From NCBI RefSeq assembly GCF_000165485.1, contig NC_014623.1:8946893-9010892 (forward strand): 64,000 nt of DNA. Reading direction: 5' to 3'. The notes under the pieces were generated by a model, which did no database searches, was not told the DNA's origin, and saw nothing but the letters and a program-made list of their open reading frames with translations. The DNA is from Stigmatella aurantiaca DW4/3-1. Its GTDB lineage: Bacteria > Myxococcota > Myxococcia > Myxococcales > Myxococcaceae. Shown here piece after piece: positions 36,211-44,292 of the stretch (positions are counted from its first letter, which is position 1; each line of letters begins with the position of its first letter). The position numbers and the translations under genes were made by a program.

Positions 36211-37520
36211 AATCACGAATGATGCTGTTGACCTTGCTGGCGGCAGAGCTCGCCGGATGTTCCTCGGACAAGGAGATCCTTGTTCCCGAGCCACCGTCCC
36301 AGCAGGTGCAGGTCACCGGAGTCACCGTGCAGGGCTCGGTGGCGGACGGCGTGCTGTCCTTCAAGGGCATTCCCTTCGCCGCGCCGCCCGTGGGGAACCT
36401 GCGCTGGCGCGCCCCCAACCGGTCCAAGCCTGGAGCGGCGTGCGGCAGGCAACCGCCTTCGGCCACGACTGCATGCAAGTCCCCTTCGCGGGCGATGCGG
36501 CCCCGCTCGGCACGCCCCCCGCCGAGGATTGCCTGACGATCAACGTCTGGCGCTCAAGCAGCGCCCCCGCGAACGGCACGCTGCCGGTGATGGTGTGGAT
36601 CTACGGCGGCGGCTTCGTGAACGGTGGTTCGTTCCCTTCCGTGTACGATGGTTCGCAGTTCGCCCGGCAGGGGGTGGTGCTGGTCAGCTTCAACTACCGC
36701 CTCGGGCGGCTGGGCTTCTTCGCCCACCCGGCGCTGACGGCCGAGGCCGCCGGGGCTCCCACGGGCAACTTCGGCTACATGGATCAGATCGCCGCCCTGG
36801 AGTGGCTGCGCGTGAACATCGCCGCCTTCGGAGGTGATCCAGGCAATGTGACCGTCTTCGGCGAGTCCGCCGGGGGCGCTTCGGTCCACACCTTGCTAAC
36901 CTCGCCGAAATCGCGAGGTCTGTTCCACAAGGCGATCATCATGTCGGGCGGCGGGCGCGGTTTCCTGATGGGCGACCACAGGCTGACGGACACCGCCCCA
37001 GGGGGACAGCCCTCCGCTGAATCGGTGGGGGTGGAGTTCGCCCAGAGCGTCGGCATCGAGCAGACCGGACCCGATACGCTGGCCGCGCTGCGCGCCTTGA
37101 CTGTGGAGAAGATCGGCGAGCTGAGCCTGATCAACATGGACGTGCCGACCTACTCTGGCCCCATGGTGGACGGCCAGATCGTCGTCGAGGCTCCGGAGTC
37201 CGCCTATGCCGCTGGGCGCTGGGCCAAGGTGCCGGTGATGGTGGGCGCCACCAGCGCGGACCTGGGCTTCGGCTTCGCCCAGAGCAAGGAGGAGGCATTC
37301 GCGGCCTTCCCGGACCCAGCGGCGGCCCGGGCGGCGTATGACCCGGACGGCTCCGCCAGCGTGCAGACCGTGACCACCCTCACCGCGATGGATCGCGCCA
37401 TGCTCAAGCCCGCCCGGTACACCGCCCGCAGCGTGGCCGCTCAAGGACAGCCCGCCTACCACTACCGCTTCTCCTATGTCGCCAAGTCCATGCGCAACGA
37501 ATGGAAGACCGGCGCTCCAC
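36207..37520 (+). pseudogene. Carboxylesterase (type B) lipoprotein, frameshifted and 3' truncated
   Basis: ATG 36207 starts a lipoprotein signal (LLTLLAAELAGCSSD) and a type-B carboxylesterase: VADGVLSFKGIPFAAPPVGN, LRWRAPN, then after a one-base loss near 36420 (AACCGG for AACCCGG) the frame continues with AEDCLTINVW, GGGFVNGGS, the nucleophile FGESAGGASV and GLFHKAIIMSGGG. Homology ends at SMRNEWKTGAP about 37510; the final ~90 residues, with the catalytic His, are missing. The downstream DNA is unrelated. The gene cannot make an active enzyme as read. Its start overlaps the efflux remnant (ATGA), so the two once formed an operon. Confidence 0.75.
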
Positions 37521-38610
37521 TATGTTCACCCTCGGCCGTTTCATCCAGCAGGAGGTGTCCGCCCCCTCTGCCCAGGAGCCCCGCCCCAGAGCCACCGCCA
37601 ACCGGCGCCTGGGACGGTCGCTCCTGGAGGCCAGGCGGAACCCTTCGCGACCCTTCCTGGCTCTGAGGCACATCCGAGCCAGGAGCCCCGTCTCCCAGAG
37701 GGGTGCGTGAGTCAGAGGAGGGGGCCTCGGGTGAGGGGCCCCCCGTGGGCGGCCGTTGGCTCAAACCTGTAGGACAAGCAGACTGGTTGGGACCGTTCGC
37801 CTCCGACACCCTCGCCGTGGCGTCCGCATACTCCGGGGTGGGGTGAGAGGGGGCTGTGTCTGCGCAGAGTGGGGGCCGTGATGACTCCCTTGGCTCCTGA
37901 GGGGGTGAGAGGCCTGCGAGCAGGTGCCCATCGCTCGCCTGGAGCAAGGCGGGCAGTTCCTGGCGCAGGGGCTGCGCGTCCTTGGCTGCCAGGGCGTGCA
38001 GCGCACAGAGTGCCCACTGCCGAGTGGCCTGCGCATTCAGGTGGGGCACCAGCCGCCGGGCCATTCCTCGGTACGAGCGCTCCAGCGACTGCAGCAGCAG
38101 CGCCTGTCCGGGACGCTCCACCGCGCGGGCCGCCTGCCTCAGCAACGCAAACTCCAACTCCGCCCACCTGCCGGGGTTGTCGCCCCAGCGGGCCTCCTCC
38201 GCCAACTCGAAGCACAGGCCTCCTAGCGTGTCCAAGTCCCTGGCAGAGGCCTGCTGGCAACACGCCGCCAGCAGTTCCACAGCCGTCTCTCGCTTGAGGG
38301 CCAGAAAACCTTCCAGCAGCCTCCGCCTCTCCGGTTGAGCGGCGCCCGGGCCCTCCAGCACCACTCCCAGGTTCTCCAGTGTCACCGCCCCCTCCAAGGG
38401 GAGGGCTCGGCTGCGGCGGCCCGGGTGCTGCTCAATCAACGCTCTGGCGGCCAGGCCCTTCAGTGCTTCCCGGACGGTGCTGCGTGAAAGTCCGTAGTGC
38501 TTGGCCAGAGTGTTTTCCGAGGGAAGAAAGCCGTCCTGGGGCAGCAGGCCTTGCGAAATCATCCGCTCCAGGTCCTGCTCCACTCGTCCGACGAGCCCCA
38601 CCCATTCCAT
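37474..38610 (-). CDS. GntR/FadR-family regulator with long Pro/Ser-rich tail
   Basis: A 378-residue reading frame. Residues 1-70 are a GntR winged helix (GFLPSENTLAKHYGLSRSTV, then REALKGLAARALI). Residues about 85-220 are an all-helical FCD-like effector domain (LLEGFLALKRETAVELLAAC ... LHALAAKDAQPLRQELPALL). From about 225 the sequence is low-complexity (Pro, Ser, Gly) with no fold and overlaps, antisense, the truncated end of the carboxylesterase remnant; FCD regulators normally stop near 220-240. The tail may result from the rearrangement that removed the esterase 3' end. Regulated genes are unknown. Confidence 0.7.
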   Translation of the reverse strand: MEWVGLVGRVEQDLERMISQGLLPQDGFLPSENTLAKHYGLSRSTVREALKGLAARALIEQHPGRRSRALPLEGAVTLENLGVVLEGPGAAQPERRRLLEGFLALKRETAVELLAACCQQASARDLDTLGGLCFELAEEARWGDNPGRWAELEFALLRQAARAVERPGQALLLQSLERSYRGMARRLVPHLNAQATRQWALCALHALAAKDAQPLRQELPALLQASDGHLLAGLSPPQEPRESSRPPLCADTAPSHPTPEYADATARVSEANGPNQSACPTGLSQRPPTGGPSPEAPSSDSRTPLGDGAPGSDVPQSQEGSRRVPPGLQERPSQAPVGGGSGAGLLGRGGGHLLLDETAEGEHSGAPVFHSLRMDLAT

Positions 38611-38700
38611 CTCCGTCCCCCTCCTTGGTTTCAGGCAGGGCCATTACACCACCTGGGGCTGACAGAGTGGAAAGGGGGTTCATCCTCGATGGCCGAGCGC

Positions 38701-39834
38701 TTAGATCTTCCGCAGGGCCTCCAGAAGGCTGGTCGCCTGGACGTGAAGGGGATGCTCTGGCGCCAGTCCTTCCACCACCTGTTGCGCCAGGGCGAGCGCT
38801 TCTGGAATGCGCTGCGCCTTGACGTAGGCCAGGACCAGGTTGAGCGACGTTTCGGGCATCGAGGGCTCGAGCCGCCGCGCCGTCTCCAGCAGTTCGATGG
38901 CGCGGGGCTCGTACCGGTGGCCCTCCTTCAACAAGGACACACCCAGGCGGGTGTAGGGCTCCCAATGGTCTGGCGCGAACGCGATCGCCTCCTCGTAGGC
39001 GCGGAAGACGCCCGGCATGTCCGGAGGCTGGAGGTCCTTGCACGCCTCGGCCTCCAAAAGCTTGAGGGGCAAGGAGCGCGTCCCGTGTTCCCATCCCTCC
39101 CGCAGGAGCTTCAGGGCTTCACGGCCACGCTTGCGCGCCAGGAGCATCGAGGCTTGATGGAACAAGGCCACGTCCGGCGTCGCGTGGGCGTCCACCGAGG
39201 CATCCTGGCCCGCGCTCAGCGCCCCTTGCAGGAGCTGAGACTGGGGCACCTGCTTCAGCCCGGCTTCCAGAACACGCCGCGCCAGAAGCACCTTGCCTTG
39301 CTGCGTCAGCACCTGGGCCAACGCCCAGTAGGCGCGCGCGTCCCGGGCATCCAGCCGCAACCCTTGAACGAACTGGTGCACGGCGGCCCGCGGACGCTTC
39401 TCCATCGCCAGCGCGACCCCCAGCTCGAAGCGGAAACCCGACTGATTGGGTTTGAGCGCCACGGCCTGCTCATGCGCCTCTCGGGCCTCCGCCGCCTTTC
39501 CCTGGGCCAGCAGGGCGACGCCCAGGCCATGCCAGGCTTCGGCGGGAGGCGAGGGCTGGCGGATGAGCACCTGATAGTGCTCGCGGGCTCGCGAGAAGTC
39601 CTTGCGCTGAATGGCCGCAGCGGCGCGCAGCAGGGTCACCTCCCCCTGCGTGTCCTCGGACTTCACGCGCGACAGCAATTCCTCGGCCTGATCCGCCCGG
39701 TCATCCACCAGGGCCACCTTCGCCAGGGCGAGCAGGGCTTCCTCATCGTCCGGGTGCTGGGAAAGCTGATGCGCCGCGGCCTCTCGGACCTCGCGAAGGC
39801 GGCCCTCCTCCAGCAACTGCCTCAAGACGTGCAT
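38701..39834 (-). CDS. TPR-repeat protein
   Basis: A 377-residue all-helical protein (a GTG 24 bases further upstream is an alternative start). At least seven tetratricopeptide repeats can be seen, for example AWHGLGVALLAQGKAAEARE, FRFELGVALAMEKRPRAAVH, AYWALAQVLTQQGKVLLARR and PYTRLGVSLLKEGHRYEPRA. No signal peptide or enzyme domain. TPR proteins act as scaffolds; no client can be named. It is divergent from the 39935 gene, with about 100 bp of AT-richer DNA between that should hold both promoters. Confidence 0.82.
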   Translation of the reverse strand: MHVLRQLLEEGRLREVREAAAHQLSQHPDDEEALLALAKVALVDDRADQAEELLSRVKSEDTQGEVTLLRAAAAIQRKDFSRAREHYQVLIRQPSPPAEAWHGLGVALLAQGKAAEAREAHEQAVALKPNQSGFRFELGVALAMEKRPRAAVHQFVQGLRLDARDARAYWALAQVLTQQGKVLLARRVLEAGLKQVPQSQLLQGALSAGQDASVDAHATPDVALFHQASMLLARKRGREALKLLREGWEHGTRSLPLKLLEAEACKDLQPPDMPGVFRAYEEAIAFAPDHWEPYTRLGVSLLKEGHRYEPRAIELLETARRLEPSMPETSLNLVLAYVKAQRIPEALALAQQVVEGLAPEHPLHVQATSLLEALRKI

Positions 39835-39934
39835 CCTCTGGCTCCTTCGCCCTGACAAGGCGCTCCCGGGATTGATTGTTTTCCCGGGCGCTATATGATT
39901 CGGCTCTTATCGTTTTTTCTTGCGGAGAAGAACC

Positions 39935-40480
39935 ATGTCGTCATCGATCGGACCCACTGGAAGCCGTCCCGTCAGCACGCCCGCAACCGCCGGCGTGCAG
40001 GGGGGCCCCCTTGCCACGCCCGTGCAGAACGCTGTCCCCACCGCCACCGCGACGCCCGTCACGGGCAACCCCCACCTGTCTGATTACTCTCAGACGGACC
40101 GGCTGCGCACACAGATTGACCAACAGGCGCGCGCCAACCCCAGCTTCTACGGCACGCTCGTCGGCGCGGTGAACGGCTTGCTGCAACGGGGGGGGTTCGG
40201 CATCTCCCCTGCCTCCCAGCGCAGCGTCATGGAGAACCTGCGCGGGGTCAGCCAGGGCACCATGCCCCAGTCCACCGCCCACTTCCGTGAGTCGCAGACC
40301 TTCGCCCAGGACGCCCTCACCAGCTACTCCCAGGGCCGGATCATCCAGGGAGAGATGGAGCGCTTCGGCGCGACGATCAACCTCATCGGAGGCCTCGGGA
40401 TGTCGGCCGTCGAGGGCGTTCAGAGCCTGTTCAGCTCGAGACCGAGCACGCCCCCCTCCAATGGCGGAGGCGGTTGGTAG
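39935..40480 (+). CDS. Hypothetical protein upstream of the ATP-grasp ligase
   Basis: A 181-residue protein with a GGAGAAG ribosome-binding site before ATG 39935. The first 50 residues are Pro/Thr/Ala-rich and disordered-looking (TGSRPVSTPATAGVQGG); the middle is helical (QTDRLRTQIDQQARANPSFY, then LVGAVNGLLQRGGFG); a hydrophobic helix INLIGGLGMSAVEGVQSLF precedes a GGGGW tail. I do not recognise it. It lies 58 bp before the ATP-grasp ligase gene on the same strand and is probably cotranscribed with it, so a role in the same pathway is possible but unproven. Confidence 0.65.
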   Translation: MSSSIGPTGSRPVSTPATAGVQGGPLATPVQNAVPTATATPVTGNPHLSDYSQTDRLRTQIDQQARANPSFYGTLVGAVNGLLQRGGFGISPASQRSVMENLRGVSQGTMPQSTAHFRESQTFAQDALTSYSQGRIIQGEMERFGATINLIGGLGMSAVEGVQSLFSSRPSTPPSNGGGGW

Positions 40481-40538
40481 CTCGCAGCGCTCCCCGCGCG
40501 AGGTGGCACCCGACGGCCGGAATGAGCAACATCGGCCC

Positions 40539-41495
40539 ATGACGCCCCTCGCGCTCGCCCGTCCCGTGGTTCTTGTCGGCTCCCGCAGCGACGAGCACGT
40601 GGCGCGGCTCGCCCACCGGATTGAAGCGCAGGGCGTGTCCACCTTCGTGGTGGACACGCTCGCCTTTCCGGAGGAGACGCGCCTGGCGCTGACGGAAGGC
40701 CTCGACGGCATCACCGTGAATGGACAGCGGCTCGGTACGCCCGGAGCCGTCTACCTGCGCAGCCTCTACACCCACCCGCTCGCCTTCGGCGTGGACGCCC
40801 AGGCGGCCATGAACGAGGACTGGCGCACCACGCTGGTGGCCTTCCGCGAGAAGGCCACCCTGCTGCGAGGCCTCCTGGGCCGCTGGGAGGCGCTGGGCGT
40901 GCCGTTCTACAACCCCGAGTCCACGGCCTGGCGCCTCCAGAAGCCCCTTCAGCTCGCGCTGTTGGCGCAGGCGGGGCTTCCCGTCCCGGAGACGCTCTGG
41001 ACGAATGATCCCGAGGCGGTGCGCCGCTTCGCCGCCGGCCGGCGCGTGGCCTACAAGCCCGTGGGCGGCGGCGCGGCCACCCAGGAGTTGGGGCCCGAGG
41101 ACCTGACCGACGACCGGCTCGCCGCGCTGGAGGCCGCCCCCGTCACCTTCCAGGCGTTGATGCCCGGCGAGGACGTGCGCGTCTACGTGCTCGACGGGGA
41201 GATCGTCGCCAGCCTGCGCATCCTCTCGCGGGCCATCGACTTCCGGCAGAACGAGGAGCGCATCGAGCCCTTCGAGCTGCCCTCCGGCGTGGCGCGGCAA
41301 TGTCTCCGGGCCATGCAGGTGCTGGGGCTGCGCTGGACGGGGATGGACCTCAAGCGGGACGCAGAAGGAACCCTGCGCATCCTCGAGCTCAACGAGTCGC
41401 CCATGTTCCTCGGCTTCGATGCGAGGGCGGGCACGGACATCCTGGGACACCTCGCCCAGGGCCTCGTGCGCGCGGCCCGCACACCTCTTTCCTGA
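40539..41495 (+). CDS. ATP-grasp peptide ligase, candidate graspetide (omega-ester) macrocyclase
   Basis: A 318-residue RimK/MvdD-like ATP-grasp enzyme. The N-domain (VVDTLAFPEETRLAL, GAVYLRSLY) and linker (KPLQLALLAQAGLPVPETLW, then TNDPEAVRRF) have the layout of graspetide ligases such as MvdD and PsnB. ATP-grasp features: Lys173 in YKPVGGGAA, EDVRVYVLDGEIVAS (211-225), MDLKRDAEGTLRILELNESP with Glu283 and Asn285 for metal. Graspetide ligases join Thr/Ser side chains to Asp/Glu side chains of a precursor. A matching precursor (TTFALAEE) lies 186 bp downstream. An alternative is a RimK-like amino-acid ligase. Start ATG 40539 lies in the only frame giving the N-domain. Confidence 0.8.
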   Translation: MTPLALARPVVLVGSRSDEHVARLAHRIEAQGVSTFVVDTLAFPEETRLALTEGLDGITVNGQRLGTPGAVYLRSLYTHPLAFGVDAQAAMNEDWRTTLVAFREKATLLRGLLGRWEALGVPFYNPESTAWRLQKPLQLALLAQAGLPVPETLWTNDPEAVRRFAAGRRVAYKPVGGGAATQELGPEDLTDDRLAALEAAPVTFQALMPGEDVRVYVLDGEIVASLRILSRAIDFRQNEERIEPFELPSGVARQCLRAMQVLGLRWTGMDLKRDAEGTLRILELNESPMFLGFDARAGTDILGHLAQGLVRAARTPLS

Positions 41496-41514
41496 GCAGA
41501 CAGGCCCTCAGGCC

Positions 41515-41530
41515 CCTGCCTCCCGGCAGG
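41515..41530 (+). terminator. Hairpin after the ATP-grasp gene
   Basis: CCTGCC-TCCC-GGCAGG, 19 bp past the stop, followed 13 bases later by TTTT. Probably a weak terminator or processing site between ligase and precursor; the AT-rich stretch at 41540-41560 may carry a promoter for the precursor. Confidence 0.45.
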
Positions 41531-41681
41531 CCCTTCAAACGCTTTTCAAAAATATCGGGTTTTGCCTTGGCCCAAGGCCGGGCAGGACACACCTTCGGTT
41601 CAAGGGCGCGCGGTGGAAAAGAGTGCTGACCCTTATCTTCGTGGGATGGGCCCACGGGATTCTGCCTTCAGGGAGGTTGTC

Positions 41682-41837
41682 ATGAAGCGCGAGAATCAGG
41701 AGCACACGGTCAAGCGGATCAAGGCGCTGTTCGTGCAGGATCTTGCCCGCATCGAGGGCAAACAAGGTGTCGCGAGCACAGAGAGTGCCTCGGGACCGTT
41801 CACCACATTCGCTCTGGCTGAAGAGTCGGGCGCGTAG
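41682..41837 (+). CDS. Candidate graspetide precursor peptide (TTxxxxEE core)
   Basis: A 51-residue peptide with an ideal GGGAGG site 6 bases before ATG 41682. The leader is charged and helical (VKRIKALFVQDLARIEGKQG, residues 10-29), then a Ser/Gly linker and the core FTTFALAEESGA. Thr41, Thr42, Glu47 and Glu48 fit the TTxxxxEE motif of plesiocin-type graspetides, in which two Thr-Glu side-chain esters form a hairpin bicycle. Only one core copy is present, and only three residues follow the acceptors. No cleavage protease or exporter is visible nearby. The product is inferred from this motif and the linked ATP-grasp ligase. Confidence 0.72.
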   Translation: MKRENQEHTVKRIKALFVQDLARIEGKQGVASTESASGPFTTFALAEESGA

Positions 41838-42028
41838 TCAAGGAAAGACATCCACGCTCGCGGTGTGAGCATGGGACAGACACGGTGGGCAACCCCCACC
41901 GGTCTGCCTTGTCTCAATTCCTCCCAGAAAACCTCGCTTTGTGTAGAGTCCCAGCGCTTGGACATCCAGGCCGGGCCGCTCGGCGGGGAGGACGGTGGCG
42001 CCCCGTCTTCTCTACAAGAGGGGGCACC

Positions 42029-43417
42029 GTGAACCGATGGGTCTGGATCTTCGTAGGTCTCGTAGGGGTCGTCTCGGCGGCAGAGGCGCGAGAGAAGGCG
42101 CCCGCTCCGGAAAACATCTGCTTCCACACGCCCGTGGTGCAGGTGGCGCCCACAGGACGCTTTGGCTTCACCTTCCTTCACCGCTTCACCTTCGCGCCAG
42201 CACTCATCCCTGGCAGCCCCTCCGTTCCGGCGGGCGGCATCATCGAGCTCTCCACGGACCGTGGCCAGACGTGGGAAGACATCGGCGCCACCGCGTTGCC
42301 GGGCTACAACGCGACGATCGCCGCAGGGGAAGAGAACCCTCTGCAGAACCGGCGCGCCTATGGTGACATGAGCGAGGGATATCCCTCCTGGATCCCCGTG
42401 ACCGTCGACCTGGGGACGGCATACCAAGGGCAGACCGTTTGGGTGCGCTTCCGCGTCAGCTCCGAGGATGACACGGCCCCCTGCGGCTGGGACGTCGACG
42501 CTCTCCACTTCGATGGCATCACGGGAAAAACCGTGAACCAGCCGCCCGTGGCCCATGCGGGCGATGACGCGTCCGTGATGGAACTCTCCTCCTTGGAACT
42601 GGACGGCACGCGGCCCTCGGATCCCGACGGGGATGCGCTGACCTACGTGTGGACGCAGACATATCACCCCTCCTTTGATCTGATCGGCGCCACGACCGCG
42701 AGGCCTGTCCTCCATGCACGAGTACAAGCGATGACCAGTACATCGTGTATACCCTCACGGTGAGCGATGGTGAATTCACCTCCTCGGACAAGGTGACCGT
42801 CACTGTCCGGACCCACCCGGGCTCCCCCATCGCCCGAGTGGGTCCTGAGCAGAACGTGCCGGGGGGGGCAACTGGTGACGCTGGACGGCAGCCTGTCGTC
42901 GGATCCGGATGGTGATCCGCTGACGTTCTTGTGGGTGCAGTACACCGGCCCGCAGGTGGCACTCACCGGAGCCAACACGGCCCATCCCACCTTCACGGCA
43001 CCCACGACTGACACCCCCTTCACGCTTCTCGGCTTCCAGCTCACGGTGAGCGACGGTACAACCCTCTGCGCGGGGGCCCTCATGAGCATCGTCGTGCGCC
43101 TGAACCGGCCGCCGATCGTCAGCGCGGGCAATGACCTGTTCGTCGAGGAAGGCAGCACCGTCCTCGTGTATGGCTCCGGGTACGATCCGGACGGAACACG
43201 GTTGACGTATCAGTGGACACAGACGGCGGGGCCCCCTGCCCGGATCAACCCCACCGGTCACCCACAGCCTTACATCTTCCTGCCAGAGGTCACAGAGACC
43301 ACGGTGTTCACGTTCACGCTCACGGCGAGCGACGGTGTCAACTTCGTCTCGGACTCGATGAACATCACGGTCAGGAACCGAAGTCTCGGGCCCGTGACCA
43401 ACGCAGGGGTTGATTAG
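42029..43417 (+). pseudogene. Secreted Ig/PKD-repeat protein with two compensating frameshifts
   Basis: GTG 42029 (AGAGGGGG upstream) starts a signal peptide (WVWIFVGLVGVVSAAEA), then a jelly-roll domain (ELSTDRGQTWEDIG ... VDLGTAYQGQTVWVRFRVSS) and three or four Ig/PKD-type repeats (PPVAHAGDDASVMELSSLEL; DGSLSSDPDGDPLTFLW; PPIVSAGNDLFVEEGST). The frame is lost at about 42720 (one C missing in GCACGAG) and regained at a run of eight G at 42861-42868 (one G too many). Corrected, it reads through to TAG 43417, which itself cuts into what looks like the next repeat (GPVTNAGVD). Adhesion or substrate binding is plausible. Real decay, phase variation or sequence error cannot be separated here. Confidence 0.6.
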
Positions 43418-43559
43418 AGCGCTCGACGGTCATACTGGGCGGAAGCGAGAGGGCGGAGGGGCGCTTTCCCCTCCTTCCTCGAAACATTTCCCGGGCACTC
43501 CCGAGAATCAAGACACGGCCAGCCGCACCGAGTGCCTTCGTCCACGGGAAGCCCCCTTT

Positions 43560-44261
43560 ATGCAGCCTGTCACCCGCGCTTCGCCGGGTTCACTCCGAGC
43601 CGCCCCCCGCCCCGCGGCGTCCCTGCCCACCCGGGACGCATTCGAGGTGACGGCCCAACGGCCTCAGACGAGCCAGGACCGGGACCGATACTTCTCGGGC
43701 TTCAAGCAAGGCGGAACCGGCAACTGCGTGAGCGTTGCCGCCATCAAGGCGGCGATGGCCAAGTTCGGCCCTGACCAGGTTTTCAAGAGCGTGAAGCGCT
43801 CCGGCCAGGGCTACGACGTCACGATGCGCGACGGCGTGAAGGTGCGGGTCAGTGACGCGGAGCTGGCCACTGCCGGCCGCCTCTCTCGAATTTCCGGGCG
43901 CGACCCCAAGCTGGTCCGCGATGCGGTGTTGATGTACGCGGCGATGGCCAACCGCGCTCAGCTCGAAGGGAATGACGGCCGGAAGAACATGTCGTTCGAG
44001 CGGGCGTGCCAATCTTTGAATGACGGGGAAAGCTATCGGGAGGGACCCCGCTGGCTGGGGCTCCAGAAGCATGTCCGGAAGATCGACCCCAACGACATCC
44101 ACCGCTACACGGCCGTGGTCGGTGCCTCGAGCCGCCACGCGGTCTTCGCCTCGGACGGGTTCGTCGACCATTACGGGAAGAAGCGGCCCAGCACGACGCG
44201 CGGCGGCCTGGAGATCGAAGGCTACGGCAGGCCCCTGCGCGGCGCCTACGCCCTGGTCTGA
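43560..44261 (+). CDS. Papain-like/calpain-like cysteine protease-fold protein, unnamed
   Basis: A 233-residue protein. After a 45-residue Pro/Ala-rich start with SLPTRDAFEVTAQ comes FKQGGTGNCVSVAAIKAAMA, with Cys56 at the head of a helix, then DVTMRDGVKVRVSDAEL, and later VVGASSRHAVFASDG with His193 and nearby Asp199 or Asp203. This Cys...His...Asp order and the GxGNC start recall C2/papain-fold peptidases and deamidases. No signal peptide is seen, so it may act inside or be exported by a specialised system. ATG 43560 precedes this arrangement; the longer frame upstream is not credible. Enzyme activity is inferred only. Confidence 0.6.
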   Translation: MQPVTRASPGSLRAAPRPAASLPTRDAFEVTAQRPQTSQDRDRYFSGFKQGGTGNCVSVAAIKAAMAKFGPDQVFKSVKRSGQGYDVTMRDGVKVRVSDAELATAGRLSRISGRDPKLVRDAVLMYAAMANRAQLEGNDGRKNMSFERACQSLNDGESYREGPRWLGLQKHVRKIDPNDIHRYTAVVGASSRHAVFASDGFVDHYGKKRPSTTRGGLEIEGYGRPLRGAYALV

Positions 44262-44292
44262 GCCCCTGGATCGCAGGGCTCCTGCTCAGCGT

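Noticed and set aside
37500-38700. Intact insertion sequence around the GntR gene
   Set aside because: No transposase frame and no terminal inverted or target-site repeats could be seen at either edge.
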